A stretch of 64,000 nucleotides of DNA from Mycoplasma bradburyae. Its GTDB lineage: Bacteria; Bacillota_I; Bacilli_A; Mycoplasmatales; Mycoplasmoidaceae. This document shows, one piece after another, positions 48,596 through 59,053 of the stretch. Position 1 is the stretch's first letter. Every line of letters starts with the position of its first letter. The stretch spans positions 248,001 through 312,000 of the forward strand of contig NZ_CP101415.1 of NCBI RefSeq assembly GCF_024339025.1. The letters run 5' to 3'. Both the position numbers and the translations under genes were made by a program. The notes below the pieces were generated by a model, which made no database searches, had not been told where the DNA came from, and saw only the letters and a list, made by a program, of their open reading frames with translations.

Positions 48596-49567
48596 ATGTT
48601 GATAGATAAAATAGCTAAAAGAAAAGATAAAATTAAGAGTAATACAATTGGATTAATTTTATTGATACCAATTATTTTACTCTTAGTTTTTTTTACATTT
48701 TTACCGATAATTTTGTCATTTATAGAGTCTTTTAAAGTGTATGCTAAACATAGCATGATTAATTACTCTTTTGGTATAAAAAATTTTAAAGAATTAGTTA
48801 ACGATACTGAGTTTAAAGATGCGTTATTTAATACAAATTTATTGATATTTTTAGGTACTCCGTCTGTTATTATATTAGCGTTCATTTTATCGCTAATCTT
48901 TTGTGAGATTTCTTCTAAAATATTTAGAAACATAACTGTTGTTTGTTTGTTTTCGCAATTCTTTACATCAGCATTTGCTGTCGGAGTTTCATTTATTTAT
49001 CTATTCGGAACTAACAATGATGGGTTCAATCGCTTGTTTGATACCAAGATTAGATTCACTAACGATTATGAAGGTAGAAAAATTTTAATCGTTTATTTTA
49101 TTTACTATATTTGAAGATTATTGCCTTTTAATGTTGTAATGATTAGTTTCAGTTTTTCAAGCTCGTTAGAAAAATATAATCGAGTAATTCAAATTGATCG
49201 AATTAAATTTTGACACAAGGTTTGATATGTATATCTAAAAAATGCTAATACAGTTTTTTGATTAATATTATATGTCAACTTTGCTAATGCTGGATTATTT
49301 TATCCTTCAGCAATTGTTAATACCAATCTAAGATTAACTAAAGGGAATACATTAGCTAGTTATCTTTATGATCATATAAATCCTAATGAAAATTCATCAG
49401 CGCAACTAAATTATCCGTTAGCTGCAGCTGCTAATGTAGTCATCATATTATATTTATCATTCATATCAATTATCTTTATGATTGTTAAAAAAATAAACCT
49501 AATTAAGTTAATTAATGGTCTAAGAGTTAAGATGAAAAAAGTGGGTAATACTAATGAAAATCTTTAA
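48596..49567 (+). CDS. Sugar-type ABC transporter permease, UgpA/MalF-like
   Basis: A 323-residue membrane protein with six predicted helices (LILLIPIILLLVFFTFLPIILSF, NTNLLIFLGTPSVIILAFILSL, and others). The position of the permease motif in DRIKFWHKVWYVYLKNAN matches the EAA-like loop of inner-membrane importer subunits, though the EAA is poorly conserved. UGA-Trp codons are frequent (49113, 49211, 49223). It overlaps the next permease by 14 nt. Corresponds to MG188 by recalled order. Confidence 0.85.
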
Positions 49568-50393
49568 GCATATCGTCTTTGCAATAATAATCGTTATTCT
49601 TATCTTATTAGTGCTATTCCCTTTGTATTATCTAATCGTTCTTTCATTTACATCTAACGATCAGATTTTAAAAAATATAGCTTCTTTATTGCCAGATGGA
49701 TTTCATTATGAAAACTATAAAGGTTTAATTGATAGAGAATTTTGATATTCATTCTTATTAACATTCTTATCAGTTTTAATTCTAATTGTCTTAAAACTAG
49801 GATCGACATTATTAGCTGCTTTTGGCTTGAATAAAGTCTCGTTAAGTTTAAGAAAAATATTATTTATATTTTTCTTGATTACTTCATTTATTCCCGAAAT
49901 ATCAATTTATCTTTATTTATTCAGAACATTAAATGAAGCAAGAATAATTAATAATGACTCATTAGCTTTTGTTTTAAGTCTAACAATGCTGTTTTCATTC
50001 TTTATGTTAATGTTGTTTTATAGCGCTATTAATAAAGAATATGAAAATAAGAAAAATGTAATGAGAATTGATCGTATTAACGGTTTTCAAGCGTTTTTTC
50101 ATATCTACTTACCAAAATTAAAAGTACCAATTTATCTTTTAATTATCTTTACTACAATTGAAGGATGAAATTCATTCTTATGACCACAATTAATCTTATC
50201 TGGTAGAGTTTATAATGACTCTATGCCAATTAATACGATTAGTACATGATTTATTAAATTAGGTATGATCGATATGTTAGATTTAATTAATGTTAGAGCG
50301 GCAGGTGCTTTTATCTCGACATTAATCCCATTATCGATATATTTTGTATGTTCAAGAATAATTAATAAAAGAATGTATAAAATGGTTTCATAA
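49554..50393 (+). CDS. Sugar-type ABC transporter permease, UgpE/MalG-like
   Basis: A 279-residue partner permease with about six helices: FKHIVFAIIIVILILLVLFPLYYLIVLSFTSN at the N-terminus is the usual MalG-like start, and the loop MRIDRINGFQAFFHIYLPKLKVPIY is the EAA-loop region contacting the ATPase. Ends MYKMVS. UGA-Trp at 49743, 50166 and others. Last gene of the importer operon; a strong terminator follows. Confidence 0.87.
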
Positions 50394-50415
50394 TTAACTA
50401 ATACAAACAAAATAA

Positions 50416-50446
50416 AAAAGACGAGCTAATTTAGCTCGTCTTTTTT
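50416..50446. terminator. Bidirectional terminator between converging operons
   Basis: AAAAGACGAGCTA, loop ATT, TAGCTCGTCTTTT with T-runs on both strands. It serves the plus-strand importer operon and probably also the minus-strand operon whose last gene stops at 50513. Confidence 0.92.
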
Positions 50447-50512
50447 ATTAATCATTCTTTTGGATTAAGTTTTAATTGGTATTTATATCTAAGAATTTGA
50501 AATTTATAAAAA

Positions 50513-51007
50513 TTATGAGTTTGAAATAACGCTGTTAACAAATTCTTGAATCTCCTTTTTACGGTCTTGATTTAATTGGTAATCACTGAAACCAACTGAT
50601 CCAAAAATTTCTGCGCCAAAATAACCTAAAAAATCGGATAGTAATCTTCTTACTTTAGGGCCGCCCTTCATTCCTGGTGTAGCTGATAATACATAAGCTT
50701 TTTTATTTGTTAATCACTTCTTATTAAGTGATAATCAATCAAAAATATTTTTAGCAAAGCTTGGTAAATAACCATTAATTTCAGGTGTAACTAAAATTAA
50801 TTCATTGTATTGATTTATTTTTTCGCTTAGTTCTTTGATTTTATCAGGGACATTATCCATAATGTCGTTTGAAAAATAATCCACTTGATAATCTACCAAG
50901 TTAATAAAATCAAATGAACCCATGGTAGCTATTTTATTAGCTAAATCATAGTTAATTGATTTTTTTATATCGGTATTTGAACAAGAAATAACAACTATTT
51001 TATTCAT
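50513..51007 (-). CDS. NAD(P)H-dependent FMN reductase / flavodoxin-like protein
   Basis: A 164-residue flavoprotein. The N-terminal strand KIVVISCSNTD resembles the FMN phosphate-binding start of this family, and [25 protein letters not shown] matches the conserved TPEYNGSxPxxLKNxIDW motif. SATPGMKGGPKV corresponds to the following loop. Such enzymes reduce FMN, azo dyes or quinones. UGA-Trp codons at 50735 and 50714. The start overlaps the end of the previous minus-strand gene by 8 nt. Whether it belongs functionally with the upstream PHP/ATPase genes is unknown. Confidence 0.88.
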
Positions 51008-51341
51008 CTTTATTTCATTCTTTTAAACGTCTACTTATTTCTTTTTGTGTTTCGATATATTGTTGCTTAAATGAGACAACAAACTTATCAAATACATCAT
51101 AAAATGTTTTTAAAACATTATCCTTTTTTTGCTCATCGGATAATTCTACTAATTCTAAGTTGAATTTATCGCTTTCAGCAACTTCAGGTTGAATGTATGT
51201 ACCTAGTTCTAATAAACCTTTTTGAAAATCAGGTTTATCTTTAGTTTCAGAAAATATAAATTTATTAACTGATTTCCCTGCTTCATTTTTTAATTCAACG
51301 ATATAATCGTCGTTTTCTTTATAAAAATACAATTTATTCAT
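51000..51341 (-). CDS. Small acidic protein downstream of the SMC-like ATPase
   Basis: A 113-residue protein: N-terminal beta-like half (MNKLYFYKENDDYIVELKNE) and helical C-terminal half (FYDVFDKFVVSFKQQYIETQKEISRRLKE). It ends in UGA-Trp, Asn, Lys, Asp, Glu before TAA. Its start overlaps the ATPase end by 8 nt and its stop overlaps the FMN reductase start by 8 nt. No known motif. Tight coupling to the ATPase suggests a partner or regulator; this is inference. Confidence 0.75.
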
Positions 51342-53010
51342 TTTGGCTGTCTTCCTTGATATTCTTAATTAATTTTTCATATCTGTCATTTAATGCTTTG
51401 TCACCGCCTTCTAAATAGTGAATTGAAGGATTGGTATTAATTATTTCGTTTTCGATTATTTCTATTTTATCCCTAAAACTCGTTTGGCGATAAGAATTAG
51501 CTAAATCGTTATTAGTAAAAGAACACACAGTAGTTGTTGATGGATTAGTTAAAACCCCTGTATTGGCATTATGGGTAACAACAAATATTTGGTTAATGTT
51601 CTTATTATTATTAAGTTCAGGTATTAATGTTTTAGTAATCGTATAACTATCAACATTATCTTCAGGTTGGTCTAAGAATAAGATAGATGAAGTACAATTT
51701 CTGATAACTCTACTTACACCATAACTAGATCTTGTTCCTAATGACAATTTTTTGTAATCCTTACCATTCAACAAAACCGTTATATTATCTGATAGATTTT
51801 TGGTAAAATTTTCTTTTAATTGATCAGAAATTTTATCTATACTTTTTTTAATGTTTTTTCCGATATTATAAGAAACTCATTCAGCCTTATCAGTTGAATC
51901 TTTACCACTAGGTTTATATAAAAATTTAGATAAAAAATCATATAAGAATACATCATTTTGATTAGTTTCATGAATGTTAAACTTAAGATCAATTCCAAAT
52001 TCAATATCAGGATCGCTTTCGCTGATAGTTTTATTTTTAATTGGTATTGCGTAGAAATTTTCTCTTTTGAAACCATCAAAAAATGCAAAATTAGTAGCGA
52101 TAGATTTACCGATCTTTTCAAAATAATCATCCAGTAATTTTGGGGCTGATGCTATTCTGTTAGTAATATCTTCTGATTCAGATAAAAGTTTTTGATAATG
52201 CTCATAAGCTTTTTGCGATGCTATGTACTTGATGTTATCAAATTTCTTACTTTGAATATTTTTATAGTGGATACCACGGATTATATCAAGAGCTTTAACA
52301 ACTGTTTCATAACCTTCTTGATCAATAAAAAAATCACTATCAAAATACTTAATATTTTGGTTTAACTCATTATTAAATTTATCTAAAATACTTAATAATT
52401 CATCATGTTTTTTAGCAGCTACTTCGTTATTTTTTAAAAGTTCTTGATTAGTTGAAACTTTTAAAAAATCTTGTAACTGTTCTAAAATAACTCTATTTTT
52501 AGCGTTATTCAATTTAAAAATGTCGCCAAAAGCGAAATTATTTAATTTGGATAAATCATCATCTATTTCATCGATACCTTCAATATATTTTTCAAAAAAA
52601 GGTTTTAAATTATTAGCAACTATCTCAGAGGTGTTTGATAGGAATTTATTTTTTTCCTTTTTAAATTTTTGGATGATATCAAATTGCGTTTTGATATCAT
52701 CGTCTTGTTTTACAAAATCTCCTCTTTTAACAGTATCTTTTTCTTTGTTTCTAACTCTCGATCACTCAATAGTGTCGCCGTTAGAATAGACTAACTTTTT
52801 GATACTGAATCCGAATTGATTGGTAATTTCATTAATTTCCTTGTCATAAGTAGCTACATTATTATGCAATGCATAAAGGATTTTTAATAAGGTAGATTTA
52901 CCTCCTCCTTTAGTTCCGATAATAACATTTACACCCTTATCAAATTCTAAGGTTTGGGTTATTGAACTATTGCTCAATACCAATTGTTTTATGTATTTTT
53001 GTTCAATCAT
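51334..53010 (-). CDS. SMC/RecF-like (TrlF-type) AAA ATPase
   Basis: A 558-residue ATPase read through UGA-Trp codons at 52760, 52513 and 51875. Walker A is GTKGGGKST near residues 32-40. A central Lys/Glu-rich helical region (about 100-330) is the coiled-coil arm of SMC-like proteins. The C-terminal part has KKLSLGTRSSYG (signature-like) and SILFLDQPEDNVDSYTI, then NQIFVVTHNANTGV. The D-Q-P-E-D-N-x-D Walker B followed by THNAN is typical of TrlF-like and related PHP-linked ATPases. It lies 24 bp after a PHP-domain gene on the same strand, as if a fused PHP-ATPase had been split. The pair is a good candidate anti-phage or DNA-processing module. Confidence 0.85.
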
Positions 53011-53034
53011 ATACCTTCATATAAATATATGTTT

Positions 53035-53733
53035 TTATTCTATAAAAAGAAGATTTTTTAAATCTTCAAAGTCAATAATTTTATTTTCATTTACGTTAAT
53101 TAAAGTTTTTGAAGGCTTCAAATGATAGTTATTAATATTATGACAATCGCTAAAAAATACTTGCTTGTAATCAATATTTAATCCTTGTTTAATTAGATTG
53201 GATAAGCGATTACTATTATTCTTATCACATTCAACATATTTAACATATTCAATAACATCTTGAAAATCCTCATAAGAACAACTGCCAGATTTACCGACAT
53301 CTGGGATAATAAAAAAAACATAGTTAGCATTGCTAAAATGCTTAACTAATGTTTTAATATCAGCGCCATGTTTTCTAGATTGCAACTTACTTACAAGTCT
53401 AGAAAGTTCTTGAATTCGTTCTTTAGATAATTGGTTGTCAAAAACAAAGTTGCAATCAGCACCCTTAATTCTATTTTTAGATTTAATTCTAAATTCGACC
53501 CCAGGAAAGATTGAAATCTTATAATCATCGATTTTACTTATTAAATCTTGCAGTTCAAAATAAAAAGTATCACTAAAAGTATCATGATCAGTAAAACTAA
53601 ATGCTCTGACATTATTTTCTTTTAGTGTAGATAAGTATTTATCACCGCTAAAAATAGTTTTAGGAACTTGTTTTTCTCCTATATACATTGAATTATGGCT
53701 ATGAATATGGAGATCAACAATTTGTTTTGACAT
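53035..53733 (-). CDS. PHP-domain phosphoesterase
   Basis: A 232-residue protein with the PHP metal-binding motifs in order: DLHIHSHNS (residues 7-15, H-x-H), FTDHDTF, FPGVEFR, FIIPDVGKSG and FFSDCHNIN (D-x-H). PHP enzymes hydrolyse phosphoesters, including nucleic acids, at a trinuclear metal site; here most ligands look intact. No UGA codon is needed. It lies 7 bp after the HAD gene and 24 bp before the SMC-like ATPase, in one minus-strand operon. Fused PHP-SMC proteins are known as Ppl/TrlF-type defence proteins; a split arrangement is suggested here. Confidence 0.88.
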   Translation of the reverse strand: MSKQIVDLHIHSHNSMYIGEKQVPKTIFSGDKYLSTLKENNVRAFSFTDHDTFSDTFYFELQDLISKIDDYKISIFPGVEFRIKSKNRIKGADCNFVFDNQLSKERIQELSRLVSKLQSRKHGADIKTLVKHFSNANYVFFIIPDVGKSGSCSYEDFQDVIEYVKYVECDKNNSNRLSNLIKQGLNIDYKQVFFSDCHNINNYHLKPSKTLINVNENKIIDFEDLKNLLFIE

Positions 53734-53740
53734 TGTTTTA

Positions 53741-54637
53741 TTAGTCCTCTAGCAAGTGTTGGTTAATAAATTTAGCAACACCAAAGTTTTGACAATCATC
53801 AGCTAGATATTTTGCAAATGACTTATAAACGTCTTTAGCATTATTTACAGCAACACTTAAATTCGATCACTTAAACATATCTACATCGTTGTGATTATCC
53901 CCAAAACAAATTGTATTATCTTTAGTAATCTTGTTATTAAAGTTATTCTTTACTCAGAAAATACCACTAGCTTTAGATTCATTTGGACGAATTACTACGT
54001 CTTGTTTGTATTTGGTAACGCGAACATTACCATAATTACTTAAATCAATAAAGAAATCAGTTTCACGCTGAGTTAATGGTTTAAGTGCGATTGGTTTAGT
54101 GCTAATTGTCATAGCAGTGATTTGATCGTTGTAAAAATTAGTTACTTTAGACAGATCAACATATCTTAATTTAAACATCTCATTAGGATATTTCTCATTA
54201 ATGAATTCATCTTGTAATGTTCATCAAGATTTATTCTTAGAAACATAAACCCCATAAGGAGTATTAATTGTATAAGATATGTTCTTAAATTTCTTAGCTA
54301 ATTTTATGAAACGATTAATTACTGAACGATCAATAAATGTAGCTTTAACACATTTATTGTTAATAAAAACACAAGCACCGTCGTCAGTAATCGTAGGTAA
54401 ATTAAACATATCAGTGCTAGCTAATAATGGATATACCTTACGGTAATCTCTACCAGTTGCTATTCCAGTGTATATTCCTTTTTTAATAAGTTTTTGAAAA
54501 GCTTCAACAACTTCAGCTGGAACATCGAATAGATCTTTGTATCTTTGACCTTTATATAAGAACTTAGATTCTTTCTTAGAAGTAATGATAGTATCGTCTA
54601 AATCAGTATAAACGAATTTCGTATTTATTAAACTCAT
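53741..54637 (-). CDS. Cof-type HAD phosphatase
   Basis: A 298-residue haloacid-dehalogenase hydrolase. Motif I is YTDLDDTIITS (nucleophile and acid Asp, DxD), motif II is around GIATGRDYRKV, and motifs III/IV are in ICFGDNHNDVDMF. The cap insertion between them is of the Cof/type IIB size. Two adjacent UGA-Trp codons follow the KNKS near residue 138. A TATAAT on the minus strand at 54651-54656 is a likely -10 box. It is the first gene of the minus-strand run leading into PHP and ATPase genes. Substrate unknown; usually sugar phosphates. Confidence 0.92.
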
Positions 54638-54714
54638 ATTTTTTGCAGTTATTATAATTTTAAAATACAATAATCTTTAAATTTAAAATAAATATTATAA
54701 GAAAATAGTATAGA

Positions 54715-57681
54715 GTGTTAATACGTAAGCTAAAAAAACTGATTTTTATCAGTCTAACATTCCTATTATCTTTACTGTTGTTATTGCTGTTTGGTTTGCT
54801 AAAACCTAGTAATAATAATGGTTTTATTTACTCAAATCGATTAAAAAATCAAGCAGAATTATCTGTTAGCAACACTACAGATACTATAAATGATAACGGA
54901 TCAATTTATAGAAAAAGTATTGAAAAATTTGATCCAACACAAAAACCTGGTTATGAGCATAATAACAATTTTAATGGCTTGAAACTAACTAATGGTGGTT
55001 ATATTTTTATCTCTGGAGAAAATGATAGCGACATTTATCGCACAGATTATTTTTATAACACTTTATGAATTTATCGTTTTGAAAGCAGAAACTCTGTTAG
55101 TCGCCATGTTATTGAAGTAATTCAAGATACTAATGATCCTAGTTCTTTTTATGTTTTAACAGCGCCTAAGAATAATGATGAAATTGCTATTAGAGCTTAT
55201 TCTAATGGTGATCCAACTGGTTTTGGTTCAATTACTAAGTTAAAAGAAAATCTTGATCGAGATATTAATAAAAGGGTTGATTATCAAGCTGAAATTTTTA
55301 TTGATCCTCAGTCATTAATTAGTAATATCCCTTCATCTTGAAATAACAGTCCAGAGTTTTTAAAAAATACTGTAGGTTTAACAAATAACGGTCAGTTTGT
55401 TTTTTCTTATAATAACTACTTATCCAATTTAGCTAATGTGGTTATTTATCGTCAAAATATCTATATTGTTGGTGGTAATGGAAATATAGATCCAATGATA
55501 AGTGATAGATTTCAATCATTAGGTATTTTCAGAATTGATAAGAATCTTAATAGCGTTATCGGATGACCTTATGCTGTTTTGATAGGAGGATGAGTAAATC
55601 ACAATAATAACAATAAATCTGTCAATTTACCGATTTTTGAAGATGATCGGTTTAGTTATGTGATTCGTGGTGCGATAGCAGGAGCTAAAGTAATCTCAGA
55701 TACTGGACAGATTCAAATTGGTGGTAGTTTTTCTATTGGTGATGATAATGTTCTAAATTTTGGGGATAACGATGTAAAACCTGTTAGAAGTAATAGCACT
55801 GATCTTCAGTTATTAGGGACATTTAGATTAAATTTAACAGTTTTAGATTCTTTAGGCGCATTTGTATCACCTATAGAAGATAGTCCGAATACGAATCTAA
55901 AAAAACTTAACCCAATGTTTTTAACCGTTTCTGGTTATGAAGATTTTAACTTTAATAACAATGGTGAGTTATTTAATAATAAAGAAGAATTAAGACTAAA
56001 ATCCAAATTATCTTCAACTTCAAATTATTTTTATAACAATGTATCGAATTTTTCTTTTGGGTTTGATTTCGGTGCTTTTACAATGCAATTTAATGATCTT
56101 ACGATTGTTTTTGATACAAACGATAGATATTATGTAATTCAACCACCTTCAACTTTAATGAATCATTTTGGTTCAGGAAATGATAAATATAACTGAGATA
56201 ATTATGTTAATTCGATCAGCTCAGCTAATTATGCTTCAATTAGAGATGATACTGCAAACAATACAATTATTATTTTTTGATCTAAAAAGAAGCAGAATGT
56301 TGATAATAAAGTAGCTCTTGTGTATGTTGTTGAGAAAAAAAATGGTGGATACATCTCAAGACCAATAACATCAATCAATCAAAATATTTTAGATAAAACT
56401 CAACAAATTTCGAATGATTCTAATTTTGGTATCTACCCGATTAAGAATGTAGTTTCGTTAAACGGAATTCAAAATATCTTAGTGTATTTGGATTCTAATA
56501 ATTCTAATCTTAATGCATTATCGTTATTCAATTTTTCGATCGATGAAGCAACTGATCAATTAATAATCGATAATAATTATCAAAATACTATATCAGCAAG
56601 AGATGCTTATCTTGGTAATGGTGAGTTATTGCTAAACCCTGGTAATGATGATCTTTTTGTTTATAATGTACAAAAAATAATTACTCCTTATGGAGATGAT
56701 TATCGTATTAAGAATCAGTACATTAATTTATTTATAAAATACAACCGAGGGACTAATAATCGTAGACCAAATCTTCTACTTTTAATTAAAAAAGAAGATT
56801 TGGATCTAATGAATCAATCATTTAAAATGCAAGCTCTTGTTCAAAATCCTTTAGTCAAAAATTATTATGAACCAATCCCTGGATTAAATTTTAAGTATCG
56901 TTATTACGGATTTGGAGCTAATCCTAGTTGGGTATTTAGATTTATTATTATTGCTTCAATCGTATTTTTTGTTCCGTTAGTGTGAATCGGAATTATCTTT
57001 GTTTTGAGATTTTATGGTTTTTCTTTACGAGACTATATTGAAATTGAAAAAAAGAAACACAATGAAAAACAATTGTTATCTTCATTCAAAGAAATCATTG
57101 ATGATTATGAAAAAAATCTTGTTAACGATAGCAAGAAGGGTTCGTTAATAGAAAAACAATATGGTGAGCTTATGAAGATGATTGATGTTGCTCAGCATCG
57201 CCAGTTTAATGAAAAACTCAAAGTTTACTTATTTGAATCTTCAGTGATTTCTAAAACAGAAGGTGATGATTTAGGTATGCGGTTGTTAAAAACAAAACTA
57301 CAACTATTACAACGCTACTTAATTGATAATGGTGTTGCTTGTTACCGTTATAACTTAAAAGATCATAAGGATATATTCTTGAGTAATCCTAAACTAATAA
57401 ATCATTTAAAGAAAACTAATTTCAAGTTACCTGTAATTATGGATAATAATGATATTTTACATTTTGGTAGCTATCCGACAAATGAAGAGATTTCAAGTAT
57501 GTTTGGAATTAATATCAATTGGTTAAAAAAGATTGATGCTCTTACTTGAAGAATAGTTCATGATAAAAATAATCAAAATTTCTATAATTCCCCTAAATTT
57601 AGCAACGCTTATGTTGATAATTTAATGAATCAACTAAGAAACATACCTCCTAATCGTTATCAAAGCCAACAAAGAAAATAA
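54715..57681 (+). CDS. Large two-pass membrane protein with ArsD-like cytoplasmic tail
   Basis: A 988-residue protein starting with GTG at 54715 (no ATG fits). An N-terminal hydrophobic segment (LIFISLTFLLSLLLLLLFGLL, residues 8-28) is a signal anchor. Residues 40-735 are extracellular, with repeated beta-type motifs that could form a propeller (NGGYIFISGEND; NNGQFVFSYNN; IYIVGGNGN). A second helix is at about 739-765 (WVFRFIIIASIVFFVPLVWIG). The cytoplasmic tail is helical (770-850), then ends in a thioredoxin-fold/ArsD-like stretch around 860-940: CYRYNLKDHKDIFLSNPKL, ending LHFGSYPTNEEISSMFGI, the Y-P-T-x-x-E pattern of ArsD. Cys876 may correspond to the metal-site region but other Cys are missing. 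Diverges from the HAD operon. Function unknown. Confidence 0.78.
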
Positions 57682-57751
57682 TTTAATTACTAAAACACTA
57701 AAAACCTTTACATTTTATGATTATGTTAGAATAATAGTGTTAAGTTTTTAA

Positions 57752-57837
57752 CCTGGAGTGGCGGAATGGCAGACGCATCAGACTCAAAATCTGACAGGAT
57801 CTATCCTATGTGAGTTCAAGTCTCATCTCCAGGACCA
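57752..57837 (+). tRNA. tRNA-Leu (anticodon CAA), copy 1
   Basis: An 86-nt class II tRNA. The acceptor stem CCUGGAG pairs with CUCCAGG, anticodon stem UCAGA/UCUGA, loop CUCAAAA (anticodon CAA), long variable arm (about CAGGATCTATCCTATG) and a T-arm with GUUCAAG. CCA is encoded at 57835-57837. Reads UUG. Confidence 0.95.
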
Positions 57838-57867
57838 ATAACTAATAACTAATAAACTAACTAACTT

Positions 57868-57893
57868 GGCATCCTTGGTTGATGCCATTTTTT
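57868..57893 (+). terminator. Terminator of tRNA-Leu copy 1
   Basis: GGCATC, loop CTTGGTT, GATGCC, then a T-run. Confidence 0.85.
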
Positions 57894-58049
57894 ATTAATA
57901 AAAAATAGAATTAATGATCTAGATATTAATTGAAATAAGATGCTAGATGATTGATTATCAAATTAATAGATAATTAATTCTTATTATCAAGAATAAACTT
58001 TAACTTTTAAAAAAAGATGAAAATATAAATTTATTTTTATTTTTTGAAA

Positions 58050-58223
58050 ATTATGTTATAATTTTATTGTTAAGTTTTTAACCCGGAGTGGCGGAATGGC
58101 AGACGCATCAGACTCAAAATCTGACAGGATCTATCCTATGTGAGTTCAAGTCTCATCTCCGGGACCAATAACTAATAACTAATAAACTAACTAACTTGGC
58201 ATCCTTGGTTGATGCCATTTTTT
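58050..58223 (+). repeat. Tandem repeat copy 2 (tRNA-Leu, promoter part and terminator)
   Basis: Second copy of the 174-bp block at 57720-57893. A better -10 (TATAAT in GTTATAATTTT, 58056-58061) precedes this copy. Confidence 0.9.
58082..58167 (+). tRNA. tRNA-Leu (anticodon CAA), copy 2
   Basis: Identical to copy 1 apart from one acceptor-stem pair: CCCGGAG/CUCCGGG in place of CCUGGAG/CUCCAGG. The two changes compensate each other, so both copies should fold. CCA is encoded at 58165-58167. Confidence 0.95.
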
Positions 58224-58225
58224 TT
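58198..58225 (+). terminator. Terminator of tRNA-Leu copy 2
   Basis: GGCATC, loop CTTGGTT, GATGCC, then a longer T-run (eight or more T). Confidence 0.88.
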
Positions 58226-58284
58226 GTGTATAAGCAAAATTTATCTAAAAAATTACAATTTATCATCTAAATACTTAAAAAACA

Positions 58285-58971
58285 TTAAAATAAATTTTTT
58301 GTAAATAAATTGTGTTGAAAGAAAATTAATAAAGGAATAGCAAAAAAAGCGATTAAACTAAATTTCGCAAAATTAAAGAATGAATACAAAGCGAAAATTC
58401 CGGTTCAATAATCATCTATAAACAATAAAAAGAACCTTAAATTGTTAGTTGAATTGTAATAATTAGCTATTTCTATAAAATTAATTGTTTTAACAGCTCT
58501 AAACCACCATCAATACAATGGAGTAATCAGTATCCCGTTTATAGCTGAAAATAACACCATAGATATTGGTATAATCAACATCCAGATAATTAACCATTTA
58601 ATTTTTTTGTTTTTTAAATTAGTTTTATTAAAAAGCCAATTTAAAAAACAAAAAATTAAAATCACAAACACATTAATAATCGTTAAAAATATTATTCCTA
58701 TCCAATTACTAGGGTTTCATATAAAATGAACGAGAGATAACGTTAATGACAACATTAACGCAGATATTAAAGAGCTAATATAAATAACGGGCAATAAAAA
58801 AACAATTGAGATGTCAATTGTTAAAGAGAGTGAACTAAAAAAAGGGATTTTTATTAAAGATGAAAAATAAGCAAATATAATAGCTAACGCTAGCATACTA
58901 GCGTTAAATGATAATTTAAAGTTAAAACTATAATTATTATTCTTTTTCTTATCTTTCTTTTGTATTAGCAC
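58285..58971 (-). CDS. Probable ECF transporter substrate-binding (S) component
   Basis: A 228-residue membrane protein with a basic Lys/Asn-rich N-terminus and about six helices. The opening FNASMLALAIIFAYFSSLIKIPFF followed by SLTIDISIVFLLPVIYISSLI fits the ECF S-component pattern, in which helix 1 carries an Ala-rich face and a substrate loop follows. The rest has helices around NWIGIIFLTIINVFVILIF, WLIIWMLIIPISMVLF and IFALYSFFNFAKFSLIAFF. UGA-Trp codons are frequent. No neighbouring EcfA or EcfT genes are visible, as usual for group II ECF transporters that share a remote module. Substrate (a vitamin or similar) cannot be told. Confidence 0.6.
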
Positions 58972-59053
58972 GTGGTTATTATAAATATAAATTTATTTAT
59001 ATATAAAATATAATAAAGTATTATTATATTAATAGAAATTAATTAGATTAATA

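Larger units (their letters stand above)
57720..57893 (+). repeat. Tandem repeat copy 1 (tRNA-Leu, promoter part and terminator)
   Basis: This block recurs at 58050-58223, offset exactly 330 bp. It covers an ATTATGTTA motif, TTAAGTTTTTAAC, the tRNA, a run of AATAACTAATAACTAAT and the terminator. The tRNA and its 3' flank are almost identical in both; the upstream 15-20 bp differ. Confidence 0.9.

Noticed and set aside
52520..52789. Plus-strand ORF of 89 residues
   Set aside because: Antisense of the SMC-like ATPase gene; Ser/Leu/Phe composition mirrors Lys/Glu/Asp codons.
51342..53010. SMC-like ATPase as a RecF or RecN repair protein
   Set aside because: The C-terminal DQPEDN...THNAN motif and adjacent PHP gene fit PHP-linked ATPases better than RecF or RecN.
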